From: Fomitopsis serialis
Taxonomy: Eukaryota; Basidiomycota; Agaricomycetes; Polyporales; Fomitopsidaceae
Length of the DNA: 58,635 bases
Direction: 5' to 3'
Assembly: GCF_022376445.1 (NCBI RefSeq)
Contig: NW_025955203.1
Span: 1-58,635, forward strand
Of the stretch, positions 10,722 through 22,040 are shown in pieces. The notes beneath the pieces are model-generated. The model had not been told where the DNA came from and ran no database searches. It was given only the letters and a program-made list of their open reading frames with translations. Numbering within the stretch: the stretch's first letter is position 1; every line of letters begins with the position of its first letter. The position numbers were made by a program, and so were the translations under genes.

Positions 10722-11338
10722 GGTGGGCAGGCACAAGTCGCGAGCGGGATGTTACGGATGGCGAGGCGACGGTGAGCGCACGACTCAAGCGGTGGCGAGG
10801 CAGTGTGTGACGAATCGTCTCGGAATGCATCACACAGAGTGACGTTTCGTGACAGCACGTGATACTCCCAGCGTCATGTCCGAGTGACCGAGTCCGGCAG
10901 AGCTGAGAATCTTGACTCTGACTGCCGTAGACAAAGGAAGATTCCTTTGACTACACCTGGCAAGCAACTAGCACTCTTATGCTGAATGCTTGAAATTTTG
11001 TAGAGGTTGAGGATCTCGCGTGCGTCAGCATGGGCACTTCCGAACTGGGATGCGATTTCGCTCAATAAGGCAGGCGGCCCAATATGGGAGGGACCGTTCG
11101 AGTGGCGGTACTTCGAAGACGTCGACAGAGTCCGATCCTTTCTAAACTCTTGTCGACTACCACGACCTCACGACCCTGGATTATGCCCACGAAAGTCACG
11201 ACTGAGACAAGAAAGTGACGAAGGCTCCCAAGGTTTGATATCTAGAGGGTGACGCCGGTGAGTGACCGCTATGTCATAGCTCGGGCTTAACGGTCTTAAT
11301 GCGCTGAACCATGTGTAGCGAATAACTACTAGAGTGAT
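10722..11338. other. Divergent intergenic region
   Basis: Promoter space between the ENTH gene (minus) and the Ser-rich ORF (plus). I see no further gene and no clear TATA box. Confidence 0.4.
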
Positions 11339-13063
11339 ATGGCCTCGCTCCTAGCGTTCGTGCGCAGCAAAGCCAAATCTAAGCACTCACGATTGCGGCT
11401 AGACCATGCGAACAGGACGGAGGGCGAGCAACACATGCTGGCGGAAGCCCGGATCTCGGAGGAACCTGCGGGAGCATCTCCAGTCTCGCCAGGGTATGCA
11501 GTTGACCGTCGAATTGTACGCGATCTCTCTGGGCTGCTGGATGCGCTTCCTATTCAGGAGCCTGTCGCCGGATTGAAACCACCGCGTAGGCCTGCTCGGA
11601 AGCCTATCCCGGTAGAGGATATGCGTGCCGCCACTGCGGTCAATTCCGAGGGTGAGGCCGTCTCTGCACCAAGTCCTCCGACGAGCGCATGCCATGATGG
11701 TTCGCGGCCGGTAATGTCCCAGAAACCGTCGAGCAGTAGCTCGAATCCATCCATAACGCCGAATTCTTCGCCCGGAGAGACCCCGCACCGCAAACGCGGT
11801 TTATCGCGCTTCTCCCGCCAGATGGCGTCCGTCTCTACGTGGGCAACATTCGGGAAGAGTACCGACGTCACTCCCCCGGATCCCAGGCCTCCTTCAGCAC
11901 CTCCGTCCGCCTGGCACAACCACCGTGGTAGCACGGAATCCGTGGCGTTGCGGCGCTCGTCTAGCAGCAAGAGATATTCCCAGTCCAAGAACGCCTCTTC
12001 CACCTCGCTGCATCGGAGCAATGACCCATCTTGGACTCCTTCAGACATGCGACCTTTTGCATCGGGGCCTTCAACCCCACTTATGAAGCTAAACGACCGT
12101 AACGACATTCATGATTATGTTCACTCACAGAATTCTTCACTTAATAATGTCTCTCGCCTGCCGCGTTCTTCTCGCTCTTCGCATTCTCGTTCTCGTTCAT
12201 ACTCTCGGCCGCACTCTGGTTCTCGTTCTCGCCCAACACGCTCTCGCTCGCAATCTCTATACCACTCAGCACCCACGACACCTCCGGATCTTACGTTCGC
12301 ATCTCCGTATACCTTCGGTGCCCCTTCACCTCCCGGTGGCCACACGTCTCGGTATGAGTCGATCTCGCCGCCGCCTCTTCCACCTTTACAGCATCCCGAA
12401 TTACTCTCAGCTTTGTCTTCACGTTCGCGACTCGACGTTTCCGACACATTTGGCAACCCTCCGCATATCCCCGTTCCGAGATGGACAGCAACCCTCCACG
12501 CGAGTACATTTCCTCGCAGGCGTCGTGGCAAGACGATGAGCGACGTACGCGCTGCGGTGTCCGCACCGGCGCTGACGGCTCCGAAGTTGCGCAGACCGAA
12601 GAGCGCGAGCCTCCCGAGAGTTCACAGAATCTTTCGCATCTCCTCCACGGAGCGTTTGTGGCACGGCTCTGCCAGACATCTGCCTTCTCACACCCCCGAC
12701 GACGCGCGAGTGCCGAATGGTGCGCGACGCAGGCCACAGCAGGTGTCACCGCCCTTCTGCCCTCCGACTTCGGTTGGCCCGCCGAGGTTGCGCAACGCCT
12801 GGTGCAGTTGTCTTTGGGACGGAATGATGTCAGGGAGACCAGGGCGACGCGGGAGACCGGGGAGACCAGCCGCGCTGGGCGCCTCCGCAACGGTGTCCAG
12901 GGCGAAACGGGAGATGCCGAGCCTCGTGGTACCCAGGAGGACGAGCGCGATACGCCCGCATGTTCTTCTCCATCTCGCCTTATACCCGTTTCTCCTAGTC
13001 CCATTCCCTTCAGTCGCAAACCGCGCAGGAAGGTGCGAGACTACAATATTTGGGAGCGTGTAA
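11339..13063 (+). CDS. Ser/Pro/Arg-rich hypothetical protein
   Basis: A single uninterrupted frame of 574 codons from the ATG at 11339. The N-terminus (MASLLAFVRSKAKSKHSRLR) is basic, followed by low-complexity S/P-rich sequence with runs such as SQKPSSSSSNPSITPNSS and an SR-rich block near 12,150-12,270 (RSSRSSHSRSRSYSR). The last about 170 residues (from 12,540) change in character to a G/R/P-rich, collagen-like run, then a short hydrophobic patch, and may not be coding: another frame (12481-13074) is also open there. No domain is recognised. The ORF ends 64 bp before the likely start of the next one, so the two could be parts of one gene joined by an unplaced intron. Confidence 0.5.
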   Translation: MASLLAFVRSKAKSKHSRLRLDHANRTEGEQHMLAEARISEEPAGASPVSPGYAVDRRIVRDLSGLLDALPIQEPVAGLKPPRRPARKPIPVEDMRAATAVNSEGEAVSAPSPPTSACHDGSRPVMSQKPSSSSSNPSITPNSSPGETPHRKRGLSRFSRQMASVSTWATFGKSTDVTPPDPRPPSAPPSAWHNHRGSTESVALRRSSSSKRYSQSKNASSTSLHRSNDPSWTPSDMRPFASGPSTPLMKLNDRNDIHDYVHSQNSSLNNVSRLPRSSRSSHSRSRSYSRPHSGSRSRPTRSRSQSLYHSAPTTPPDLTFASPYTFGAPSPPGGHTSRYESISPPPLPPLQHPELLSALSSRSRLDVSDTFGNPPHIPVPRWTATLHASTFPRRRRGKTMSDVRAAVSAPALTAPKLRRPKSASLPRVHRIFRISSTERLWHGSARHLPSHTPDDARVPNGARRRPQQVSPPFCPPTSVGPPRLRNAWCSCLWDGMMSGRPGRRGRPGRPAALGASATVSRAKREMPSLVVPRRTSAIRPHVLLHLALYPFLLVPFPSVANRAGRCETTIFGSV

Positions 13064-13127
13064 AATGGTACTGAGGTTGGTTTTCACAGCGGCCGAAGGC
13101 CTCGGCAGTCACGACTCCTTGCATTCT

Positions 13128-14352
13128 ATGGATACCCGGCACTCGATTAGACTGCAGCATTCCAGCACTGATGATAGCAGGCTGCCGAGGAATGGATCCG
13201 CGAAAGACGCTATAAAGCGGTCTGCCAGTGCTTCTGCTCGCGGAGACGGAGTGCCCACCGGGCGCAGCAAACGTGCCTCTCATAGAAGTAACCCGTCACC
13301 TGTCGCTTCCTCTTCACGACCCCAACAGCCCAGCGATTCTCCTCCTTCACCTTCCGCGGCCCTTGCGACTCCTCCGCCTTTAACAAAAACTAAGTCTGTC
13401 CTGCGCACCCCGCGCTCCGGGAGCGAGTCTGCTCTGAACTCCGTTCCAGAGACGCCCACCAACTCGAAGGGCAAGCGCAAGGCAGAGGAGCTTGACGCTA
13501 CGCCGCCAGATCAAAAGACATCGCACCATGCGACGTTCGCGATACCTCCAGATGCTCGCCGTGGGTGTATGTCATGGTTACGTTCTTGTTTTTGCTCCTC
13601 ACGTCTGCCCGTACGCAGGCTCTCATCGCAACTCTGAGGTATCCAATCCGCCTTCTTCGTACCACCGGAAGCGCGCACGCCTGGCGGCGTCGACCCCGCA
13701 AGGTTCGCCAGCACACTCGCGACCTGCCTCCTCACAGCAGCAGCAGCCTTCGCCCGAGCATAACGCGTCGTGGTCGCGGCGTTCCGCCCAGGCGCATCTA
13801 TTCCGTTCAGGTTCGCGCGCGTCGCGCACACAGTCCGCTATGTCGGGGCGGCCAGCGGAGTCGGGCGGCGGCCGGCGCAGCATCGACGCCTCGGAGCGGT
13901 CCATTCCCATCAGTGCGCTCATCACGCCGCACGCACCGTCCGTCGCGCGGTCGAGCCAGTACCACATGCGCGACCCGCGAAGGCTGCCGAAGATACAACC
14001 CACGGAGTGGGCGCCGCACCTGCGCTCGGAGGACCAAGACGCGTCGCCGCTGCACGCGTGGTGCTTCTTTGTGGGCTTCGTCTTGTTCCCGCTTTGGTGG
14101 CTCGCGTCGTTCTGGCCTATCCCGAAGACGCGCCGCGTCGGAGGCACTGACGAGGAGAAGGCAGTTACGCTGGATGATCCGCAGGTTGAATATGGTGCGT
14201 GGTTATCTGTTGACGGTGGAAGGTGTGGTTGATGAGCGTGCGCAGATGCCAGGACGTGGCGCAATCGATGCCGCGTCATGTCTGGAATCTCTTTCCTCAC
14301 CTATATACCTTTCATCATCCTCGTAGCCATCTTCGTTCCTCGTCATGTCTGA
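13128..14352 (+). CDS. Ser-rich protein with two C-terminal membrane segments
   Basis: Exons 13128-13560, 13619-14194 and 14246-14352 (introns GTGGGT...CGCAG and GTGCGT...CGCAG). The first about 270 residues are disordered, rich in S, P, R and T, with likely phosphosites (RTPRSGSES, SVPETPTNSKGKRKAEE). The C-terminal third is conserved-looking: HAWCFFVGFVLFPLWWLASFW is a membrane segment, then a short cytosolic loop with DPQVEYDARTWRNRCRVMSG, then a second segment SFLTYIPFIILVAIFV and a three-residue tail. I recall similar tails in uncharacterised basidiomycete membrane proteins but cannot name a function. The start at 13128 is the most natural ATG; 13065 is an alternative. Without the last intron the protein would lose the second membrane segment. 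Confidence 0.7.
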
Positions 14353-14620
14353 CGCCGCTGCCACGTCGCCCCTCTCATCTGCCTGTCACGACCAACATTG
14401 AACGTCGCCTGCGCTGCACCATCTCCTGCCACTCTTTCTGTTGTCACACTCGTTGTCTTGGTTGCTCTGGGCTAGTGTATCCCGCACTTGGACTCGGACC
14501 GCCGCGAACTACCTAGCTGAACGCAAGTAATACGTTGTTGTATACCGTACACCCGCACTTCCTCGTTGTTACACGATAATTGTTCATCTTCTATGTAAAC
14601 ATGCGATACATACACCGTGT

Positions 14621-15397
14621 TTAGTTGTCTTCGACGTCCAGATCGCCCTCCACGCCTGCACCCTCGCCCGTATCGTCGAACATGATCTCGTTGGCGTCGT
14701 ACTCCCAATGACCGTCTTCTTCGACGTATTCTTGCATCTCCATGTCCTGAGTGTAGACAATCTCTTCGGCCGTTGCTGTGCCTGCCCCAATCCCTGTGTT
14801 GTTTTCGTACACACCGTTGGTGAAGGGACCCGCAGTAGTTGGCAACGAAGACCTGACAGTCTCGAGCATGTCGTCCATTTGGGCACCTAAGCGATCTTCT
14901 AGCTCCTCGACAATCTGCATACGGGTCTTTCGGTACAGTTATATCTAGGTAGACATGCGCGGTACGCACAACATAGAGCTCTACAGGCTCCGTCGGCGCG
15001 AGGTTGATGATCTGGAGCTTCTCCGCCTTGGTCAAGTCGTACGACGAGAGGTTTTTCGTGAGCTGGACGATGCCGGCCTCTGTCTGGGACACAGTGGGTT
15101 GGTAGTCCGCTGACAGGTACTGAATGGCCTCCACTTCGATGGTCCTGAGGTTCTCGCAGATTTCGTCTGACGCGGGCTGGATCCGCGCGGAGTGGTTCCC
15201 TACCGCTTCTTCCTCCTTCTTTATGCGGAGGGCCGTTTTGGTCCGGGCCAGGTGGTCGCTCTCGAGCTCGCGCAGGAGGGTGAGGACCTCGAAGTTGGAG
15301 AGCAGCGCGGAGCGTTTGTCGAGTACCTGCGCGGAGCAGACATGTCGGTGAGCCTGCGCCGGGCCGGCAGAGACTGGATCTGCGCACGAACCTCCAT
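14621..15397 (-). CDS. RPC17: RNA polymerase III subunit Rpc17/RPC9
   Basis: Exons (minus) 15397-15392, 15326-14970 and 14914-14621 give 218 residues. The first exon is only ATGGAG; splicing yields MEVLDKRSALLSNFEV, which matches the family start (human CRCP begins MEV, then SALLSNYEV). The HRDC-like fold follows, with the block LSSYDLTKAEKLQIINLAPT and EPVELYVIVEELEDRL. The acidic tail (DGHWEYDANEIMFDDTGEGA...) is longer than in yeast. With Rpc25 it forms the Pol III stalk that helps open-complex formation on tRNA and 5S genes; it acts in the nucleus. It is divergent from NOT2 with 332 bp between start codons. Confidence 0.93.
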
Positions 15398-15729
15398 CGC
15401 GTCGCACCGAAGTCGTGAGGTTGTGGGATTAGAGTAGCGGCAAGTAGATCATGAGAGCACGTAGATCTTCCCCGCGGCGCGATGTCTAGCTGAGCATTGC
15501 AGCGACGATGGAGGACGGTGAAGACGCAGGCAGGGCACTGAGGTCGATTTTCGCTGGAATACCCACGGCTGCCCAAAGCGGGGTTATCTCGCGACCCCAA
15601 AAATACTGGGGGTAATTGGACGCTGGCCACTGCTCTCTCCAGACAGCGAGCGGCTCAAATCCATCATCTCGCCCGCCATCCTCCCCGCCAACCGCCTCTG
15701 CTGCTGCCCACGTCCCCGCCGCAAAAGCC
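15398..15729. promoter_or_regulatory. Shared RPC17 / NOT2 divergent promoter
   Basis: 332 bp separate the two ATGs, both belonging to constitutive nuclear genes. No TATA box is obvious. Inferred from gene orientation only. Confidence 0.5.
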
Positions 15730-17776
15730 ATGAATCGTCCAGGTAACCGCTGGAGCTCGCGAGTGCCTGCTGAGATGTTCACGTCGCGTGCAGGTCAACC
15801 GCCCCAGAGGCCACCGAGCCTCGCACCCAATCCCGCCCTCGGCGGCCCTACCGCGGGCCCTATCCAGGCTATGGCCTTCCTGCTCGGACCGTCATGCCAG
15901 GCTACCCAGCGCTGCAGAACCACAGAGCAGGCCCCAACCTCATCGCCCAGCCATCCCCGAACCTGTTCCAACAACGCGGACAGAACTTCGCGTTCGCGTC
16001 CGGAGGCCTCCAGCAGTCGCAGTCGCAACATACCGGCTCGGCTGCGCTATCACACACGCCTATACAGCAGTCCCAGCCTTCGAGCGCGTCGTCGACACTA
16101 CCGCCGCACCTAGCGCAATCCACTACGCCAAGCCTTGGGACAGCGCCATCGGTCTCGTCGGCAAGTGAAGTAGGCCTTGACCCTAACGACTTCCCTGCGC
16201 TCGGTTCAACACCAGCGACAAACTCCAACTCGGCGTCAAATACGAACGCAACGAGCTACGCAAGTCAGGCGGGGACAGGCGTGATGGGTGCAGGGTCGAG
16301 TGGTGCACAAGCAGTGGCAGGCAATGGAGGTAATCAAGAACGAAACTTCGGACCAGACGACTTCCCTGCGCTAGGTGGACAGAACCAGACATCGCATCCA
16401 ACGCAGCAGCATACGTCGGAAGGCCATCCACCCGGACTAAATGGCTTCCAGCAACAAGCAGACCAGCAGCATCGACAGAATTTGTTGGGCTCATTAGGGA
16501 GTGGCGCACAGACGCCTCTTGGGGGTGGCCAACAGCAGCCAGGCGTGCTAAATTTGGGTGGACAGGCGAGGGGTGTACATCCAGGTTTCCAGACACAGTC
16601 TGATGCGGAGAAACAGCGAGTGCGTGCCAGTTACTGGTTACGCGGGTCCTTTGAACTGACTGGCTGGTAGAACTATGCGCTGAAACTCAATCAGACGAAC
16701 CATGCTGCAGCTGCTGCGTGGAACTCCCCCAACGCGAACCCTAGCGCACAGCAACCGACCCCGCTCACGCTGAATGCGCCCAACGGTGCCCACCAAAACC
16801 ACACGGCGCAATCACAGCAACAACATCTCACCACGCCACCCGGTGTGCCACTGCCTGGAACGTTCTCGCAGCAACAACAACAACAACAGCCGCATGCGCC
16901 GCAGCAAACGCTAGCAGTCCAGCAAACGCCATACGTAGGCAATGGAACAACAGGAGGGGACACCGCCCAGCATCCATCGCAAGGGCCCGCCCACGCGACG
17001 AGTGCAGTACCACAAACACCAGCGCAGCAAGTGCTCATGTCGCCTGCAGATCGGTGGGGGTTGCTAGGTCTTCTGGCGATGATTAAGACCGCGGATCCGG
17101 ATCAAAACCTGCTGTCGGTTGGCACCGACCTGGGGACGATGGGGTTGGACATGCAGACACAAGGGTGCGGCGCAGTGTCTCTGTGGCTTAACTCGATTGA
17201 CGTGCCCCGGTATAGAAGTCTGTTCTCTACCTTCATCACACCATGGGCAGACTCGTCCGCTGCGCATACGGTCGAGCCAGACTTCCATCTACCGGCATGT
17301 TATAACGTGCAACCACCTCCGCCGGGCCCGAGCAAGGCGCAGGCATTCAGCGACGAGACGCTCTTCTTCATGTTCTACTCCTCGCCACGAGACGCACTCC
17401 AGGAGATCGCGGCGCAAGAACTGTACGTATTGTGCTCATAAGTACGGCCCTCGCAACCGTTGACCATCTCATTTCGCGCAGATTTAACCGCAACTGGCGC
17501 TACCACAAAGAGATGCGCATGTGGCTAACGAAGGAGACGGGCACCGCGCCCTCGCAGAAGGTCGGCGGCGGTGAGCACGGCACGTACTCGTACTGGGACC
17601 CGGAGAACTGGGAGAAGGCGCGGAAGGAGATGACCGTGCTCTACTCCGACCTCGAGGAGAAGCAGCAGCAGGTGTTCACGCCTGGCCAGGTACTCCCGCT
17701 GAACCAGCCACAGGTGCCAAACGCACCCGCGCAGAGGATGGCCACGTTGCAGGGCATGGGCATGGCCGCGATGTAG
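15730..17776 (+). CDS. NOT2: CCR4-NOT complex subunit NOT2 (Cdc36)
   Basis: Exons 15730-15742, 15868-16619, 16671-17164, 17216-17422 and 17482-17776 give 586 residues. The N-terminal two thirds are disordered and Q/N/P-rich, with two copies of a DFPALG motif (DPNDFPALGS, GPDDFPALGG). The C-terminal about 190 residues are the NOT2/3/5 (NOT-box) domain: DRWGLLGLLAMIKTADPDQN, LSVGTDLGTMGLD, FITPWADSSAAHTVEPDFHL, ETLFFMFYSSPRDALQEIAA, ELFNRNWRYHKEMRMWLTKE. NOT2 pairs with NOT3/5 on NOT1 in mRNA deadenylation and translational repression. The first exon (MNRPG...) with a 125 nt intron is the only joining I found that reaches the main frame; an ATG at 15894 is the alternative start. The third intron (17165-17215, 51 nt) is in frame and stop-free. 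Confidence 0.92.
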
Positions 17777-18195
17777 TGGCCAAGTCGGTTGCGCGTTTAC
17801 GGTCGCCCAACGGGCACATCGGGACAGGGCTCGGTGTGTTCGCGTAATAGCTGAGGAAATGTGGACAGGACGCTACGCCTCGGTTGTATTCCCTATCTTT
17901 TGACTCTCCCACCCTCTCTCTCTCTCCGTATATCTGCCTTTATTCGGTGCTGTGTGCAGTCTCTACTTCGTCGTCGAGCTATCATACGCTTGTATCTCTA
18001 AGCATACTGTTGAAATTACTCTCCATCTCGTTTTCCAGCCGGTCATGAGTATATGTGACCACTCCATGGAGCTGTCTATGAGTGCGAATGACCTTGGTAT
18101 TATGAACAATGCGGAAAACTGCGACAGCGGATGAAAAAGCTAGTGAAGGGCATTACTAGTACAGCAAACTTCCTATCGTGATGCATGGGCATAAG
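17777..18195. other. 3' flanks of convergent NOT2 and TRK genes
   Basis: About 420 bp of T-rich 3' flanking sequence with a CTCTCTCTCTC run near 17,915. No gene supported. Confidence 0.4.
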
Positions 18196-21100
18196 TTAGA
18201 CGCGAGACGCTTCTTCAATGTAGTGGATGTGCGGTATATCCAAGTCCTCCTCTGCAACATCGTCGATCCTGACATTAGTGCTCCTTGCCATATCCCCTGC
18301 TGTATCTACCGCAAAGCTTAACGTCCGCGTACGAGGGATGGACGTCGCCTGGGGGCTTGGCGGTCCATCCTTCTCATGAGCTATCGGGGATCCGTTTGGC
18401 CGTCCGTGCTTCTCTGACAGGTGGTCTTCCGTACCAGGAAGTATTTGAGCTTCCTCCGCATTCGCCACCGGCCTCTCGAATTCGTGCGGGAGGAGGACTG
18501 CCCGATCGAGTGCGACGGGTAGCCCGCGATGGCGGCCACGGACCATGACCGCGCAGAGGATCAGTTTGGATAATGTGTGAAGTGCCCCACAGAAGCTGAA
18601 GTTCGCCTGGGAAAGCCAGTGATCATGCCTGTCAGTCTCGGCGGGGAGGCAGAACACGCTGGTACTTACGTAGGGTACGCCGAGAGAGAGCCCGACGGTG
18701 CCGTATGCGGAGACGAGTTCGAAGACTGGTTGGAAGTAAGGTTAAAGTTCCGTCCGTCTGGATGTAGCAGTTGACTCACTGATACTGAAGATATTAAACC
18801 ATGGTGCCATGCTCGTATCCATAAGTGGGGTGCGCTGATCATAAGGTTCGGATGCCATGAGCTTCCGCGTAGTGGCATACAGACTCCGTTCACGGACCTC
18901 GATGATGCACAACAGGAACAGGGAGAGCGCAAGCCACCACATATCAAATGACAACTGCCTTCGCGCGTGTCTCCATAGGTATCTACCCCATATCTCGACC
19001 CGCGACTCTGAACAATCGGCCATCTGTTCTATGTTCTCATCCGCTTCATAGATCCCGAGCGACTTCTCCTCGTAGACGTTCGTCGAGCGCACGCTACGGG
19101 GAAGATCATGTTAGACACAGCCTGTCTACGCAAACCTACCTGGGAAGCCACCAGCATACCTCATTGCAATCGGATAGATAGCAACGTACATCATGACGAC
19201 GTCGAGTACCCTAGTTAATGGGTGAGCATATCGATGCATGGCCAACACCAGAGGAGAGCTCACTGGACAGCGGGAACTAGAGTCGACACAGATATCGCTT
19301 GAAAGCCTGAACTCCGGACCGCGGCAGCCTGGAGTAGGGCATCTATCACTCGGATGCCCACGGGAATGCTAGCGGTCGCAGGATTGCCAATGTCCAAGAC
19401 GATATTGAATATCCACACAACGAAACTGGGCATGGAGCATTGGTCGTTGATACGATGTATGAAGAGGAGATGAGACCGCTCACTCGATGAAGAACTGGAC
19501 CGTGAAGAGAACCCATGTTTGATTGGCCGGGAACAAGTAGATAAAGCACCTGCGAGGATGGTCCAATAGGAAATGCAATGCTTCTTGAATACGAGAATCG
19601 GCCGGGAAGAGCTTTGTGAGGGTCCAGCTACACGGCACGTCGATCGGATGCAGTTAATAACTTGCAGAAGTCGTGACTTACATCATGAATCGAAGGCTAC
19701 ACATGGCTCCAGCGATCAGATGGAGCTCGGTGTCGATGGTGACTAATGAATGCACTCACAAAAGGGGCTAGCGATGGATCATAAGCATCGTTCGTACTAT
19801 GAAGAGACGGGCGCAACTCACGAAAGCCGTGTTTCCAGCCAGTACATTGATCACCAGAACAACGATCATCAGGTATGCGCTGCGAAACGGTACCATGTTT
19901 TGGTCTACCAAAGACATTCCCGTGTTCGCCCAAGCTCCGACGACCTGGAAAGCTGAAAACCTGGTCATTGTACCATAGTTTCCTCAGCACTAAATCTATA
20001 CGGGTGGAAAGGAAAGATATACCAGGTAGGGTTTATGTCCCGATGCTGCTCTGGTGGTTGGAAGAGCCATCGCCACTGGGGCAGATTGGCGTATGGGGCG
20101 ATGATGATGAATGAAATTGCCAGCAGGCCGAAGTAATACTGGGTGCCAAGCCAAGGTCAACTTGACCGTTCTTGTCTGACACGGGTAGGCTTACCAGGGG
20201 TACGATCCATAGAAGAGCGGTCAACGCTCGATATTCCACGCCGCCGAGTTCCTCGATATTCTCGTCTGTGAGATCGTGGAACGTCGAGTTTCTCCCCACG
20301 TTCGTACTGAAGGAGAAGTACTCCACTCTCCTTGCATCCTCGCCCGATAGCACTGCAGTAGTATCTGCAGTAGGCGGAACGAGGGTAGACGTGCGTGGCA
20401 TCGTCACTGTGCGGCGGAGCGTTTGGTACAAACGGGGGAAAAGACGACGAATGGCATCGGAGAGGATGCGCCATGGGTATGGAAAACCCCCAAAGTCTCC
20501 TGCCTCTCTGGGTTGAGGGATGTGCGCGTCGGTACAGGTCTGAGCTCTGCTATCCACGCTTCGTACGCGCGGAAAACATTCGTTACCCGCTGTCCGTGAT
20601 AGTGCTTGCGAAGGCTGAACGCTAGATGCGTACGCCGCCGCCACGTAGGCATTACCCGCCGGGTCGATCGGGCGAGGGGCGTCGTCCATCCTCCGCACCA
20701 TGTTGGCACTCAGTGTGCGCGTAGCCCTGGCTGGCCTCGATTGATTTCCCTCAGGCTGGAGGCGAGTTGTGTTCAGCTTCGGTGGTCGTCGCGGCTCCTG
20801 TAGTGCACTCAGGCGCGTGACGAGAGTGCCGACGATGGCTCTTGAAGCACTGCCTTGCGACGCACGGCTAGCAGCCGTCTCATGTCGGAGCATAGCACGT
20901 TCGCGTTCTGCGACTACAATGTGCTTCAAATGGCCGATGAAGTAGGTCCTGGAAATCGGTCAGGGGCGGTCAGAAATACCAACACACACAAAGACGGACT
21001 GATCACTAACCGACGGATGTAAACGACCACCCATGACACAAATACAAGATTGCCAGAGATCTCTAACACTACTACGATGACCTGCTGCCATGGCGTAGTG

Positions 21101-21422
21101 CTACTCAGGTCGATAGGTGACAAGCCAGTGCCAGTTGCAGCACTGACGCAGACAAAGAGTGCGTCTATGAAATCAATCTTGAACTCTCCATTGGAAGCCC
21201 AGAAGATGACGGATGCCACAAGAGGAACAATTGTGCTGGATGAAGTCTCAACGTGCAAATCAACACCGCACTAGAGTGGAATCCTTACAATAGAAGGAGA
21301 TGTATGCGATAGAACCTGAGTGAGTCCTTGACGTAGCTCCACATGCGGTGGAAGAGGACAGGGGTTTGACACCTTGTGGTTGTGTGCTCCCAGTCTGTGA
21401 AATCAGGCAAGTTTGTAGGCAT
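18196..21422 (-). CDS. TRK1: TRK-type potassium transporter
   Basis: Thirteen exons (minus): 21422-21289, 21235-21011, 20948-20195, 20138-20023, 19960-19822, 19767-19760, 19696-19682, 19627-19484, 19425-19264, 19210-19160, 19093-18780, 18725-18670 and 18606-18196, giving 842 residues. The four pore loops of the SKT fold are visible: ATGTGLSPID, ANTGMSLVDQ, VRSSGFQAIS and AYGTVGLSLG. Family blocks include YIRRTYFIGHLKHIVVAERE, FSAFQVVGAWANTGMSL, FLLDHPRRCFIYLFP, ANQTW and LILCAVMVRGRHRGLPVALD. The long hydrophilic loop of about 250 residues after the second membrane hairpin is typical of fungal Trk1. It mediates K+ uptake at the plasma membrane. Exon 6 (8 nt) and exon 7 (15 nt) are microexons needed for the conserved GNTAFPLFLRFMIW. 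Confidence 0.95.
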
Positions 21423-22040
21423 CTGAAATGAAAACACAGCGACACAGAACAAAGCACCGGGAGGCGGCCGACAAGTATCAACCCGTAGGAGAGGCTGTTT
21501 GGTTCAAACAGAGCCTATGATTATGATCATGCCCGCCGCTCGCCACGCAGAGTCAGTACGCTAGCCAAAGCTAGATAGTCACGGTAGAGGAGGTGAACCG
21601 TGACCACGGTGTGGCGAAGGAAAATGCCACAGCGAATTGGCGCCCGGCATCTGTAGATGCCCTCCTCCTCCTCCTCCATCATCGTACGCCATGAAAGTTA
21701 CTCGAGCAATGCCGTTAGGCCATGCTTCCATACAAAACGGTTGTAGTCCCCATCAGGCATGCGCGCGCCATGTAATCAGTAGGCGTCTTGCCTGCAGCCT
21801 CATGTTGCGGCCGTAGCAGTAGCTCCGATTTTGCCGATGACTTGGAAATTCTCTGCGTTTACGAGCCTATAGCTTGCAGTCGGCCACATTTCCTAGGTCG
21901 CTGTAAAGTCGAGAGACTCAGAGGCTTTCCTCTCAGGAGGTGAGTTCAAATTGACGATGGCTCCAGTTTGACTAACTGACTGTGCCGTCAGATTACCGTA
22001 GACATCGACGTAGGGTGACTGCCAACGACTCGTCACTGGC
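21423..22040. other. Divergent intergenic region between TRK and an F-box gene
   Basis: About 620 bp of promoter space. A short (CCT)n microsatellite lies at about 21,659-21,677. No gene supported. Confidence 0.4.
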
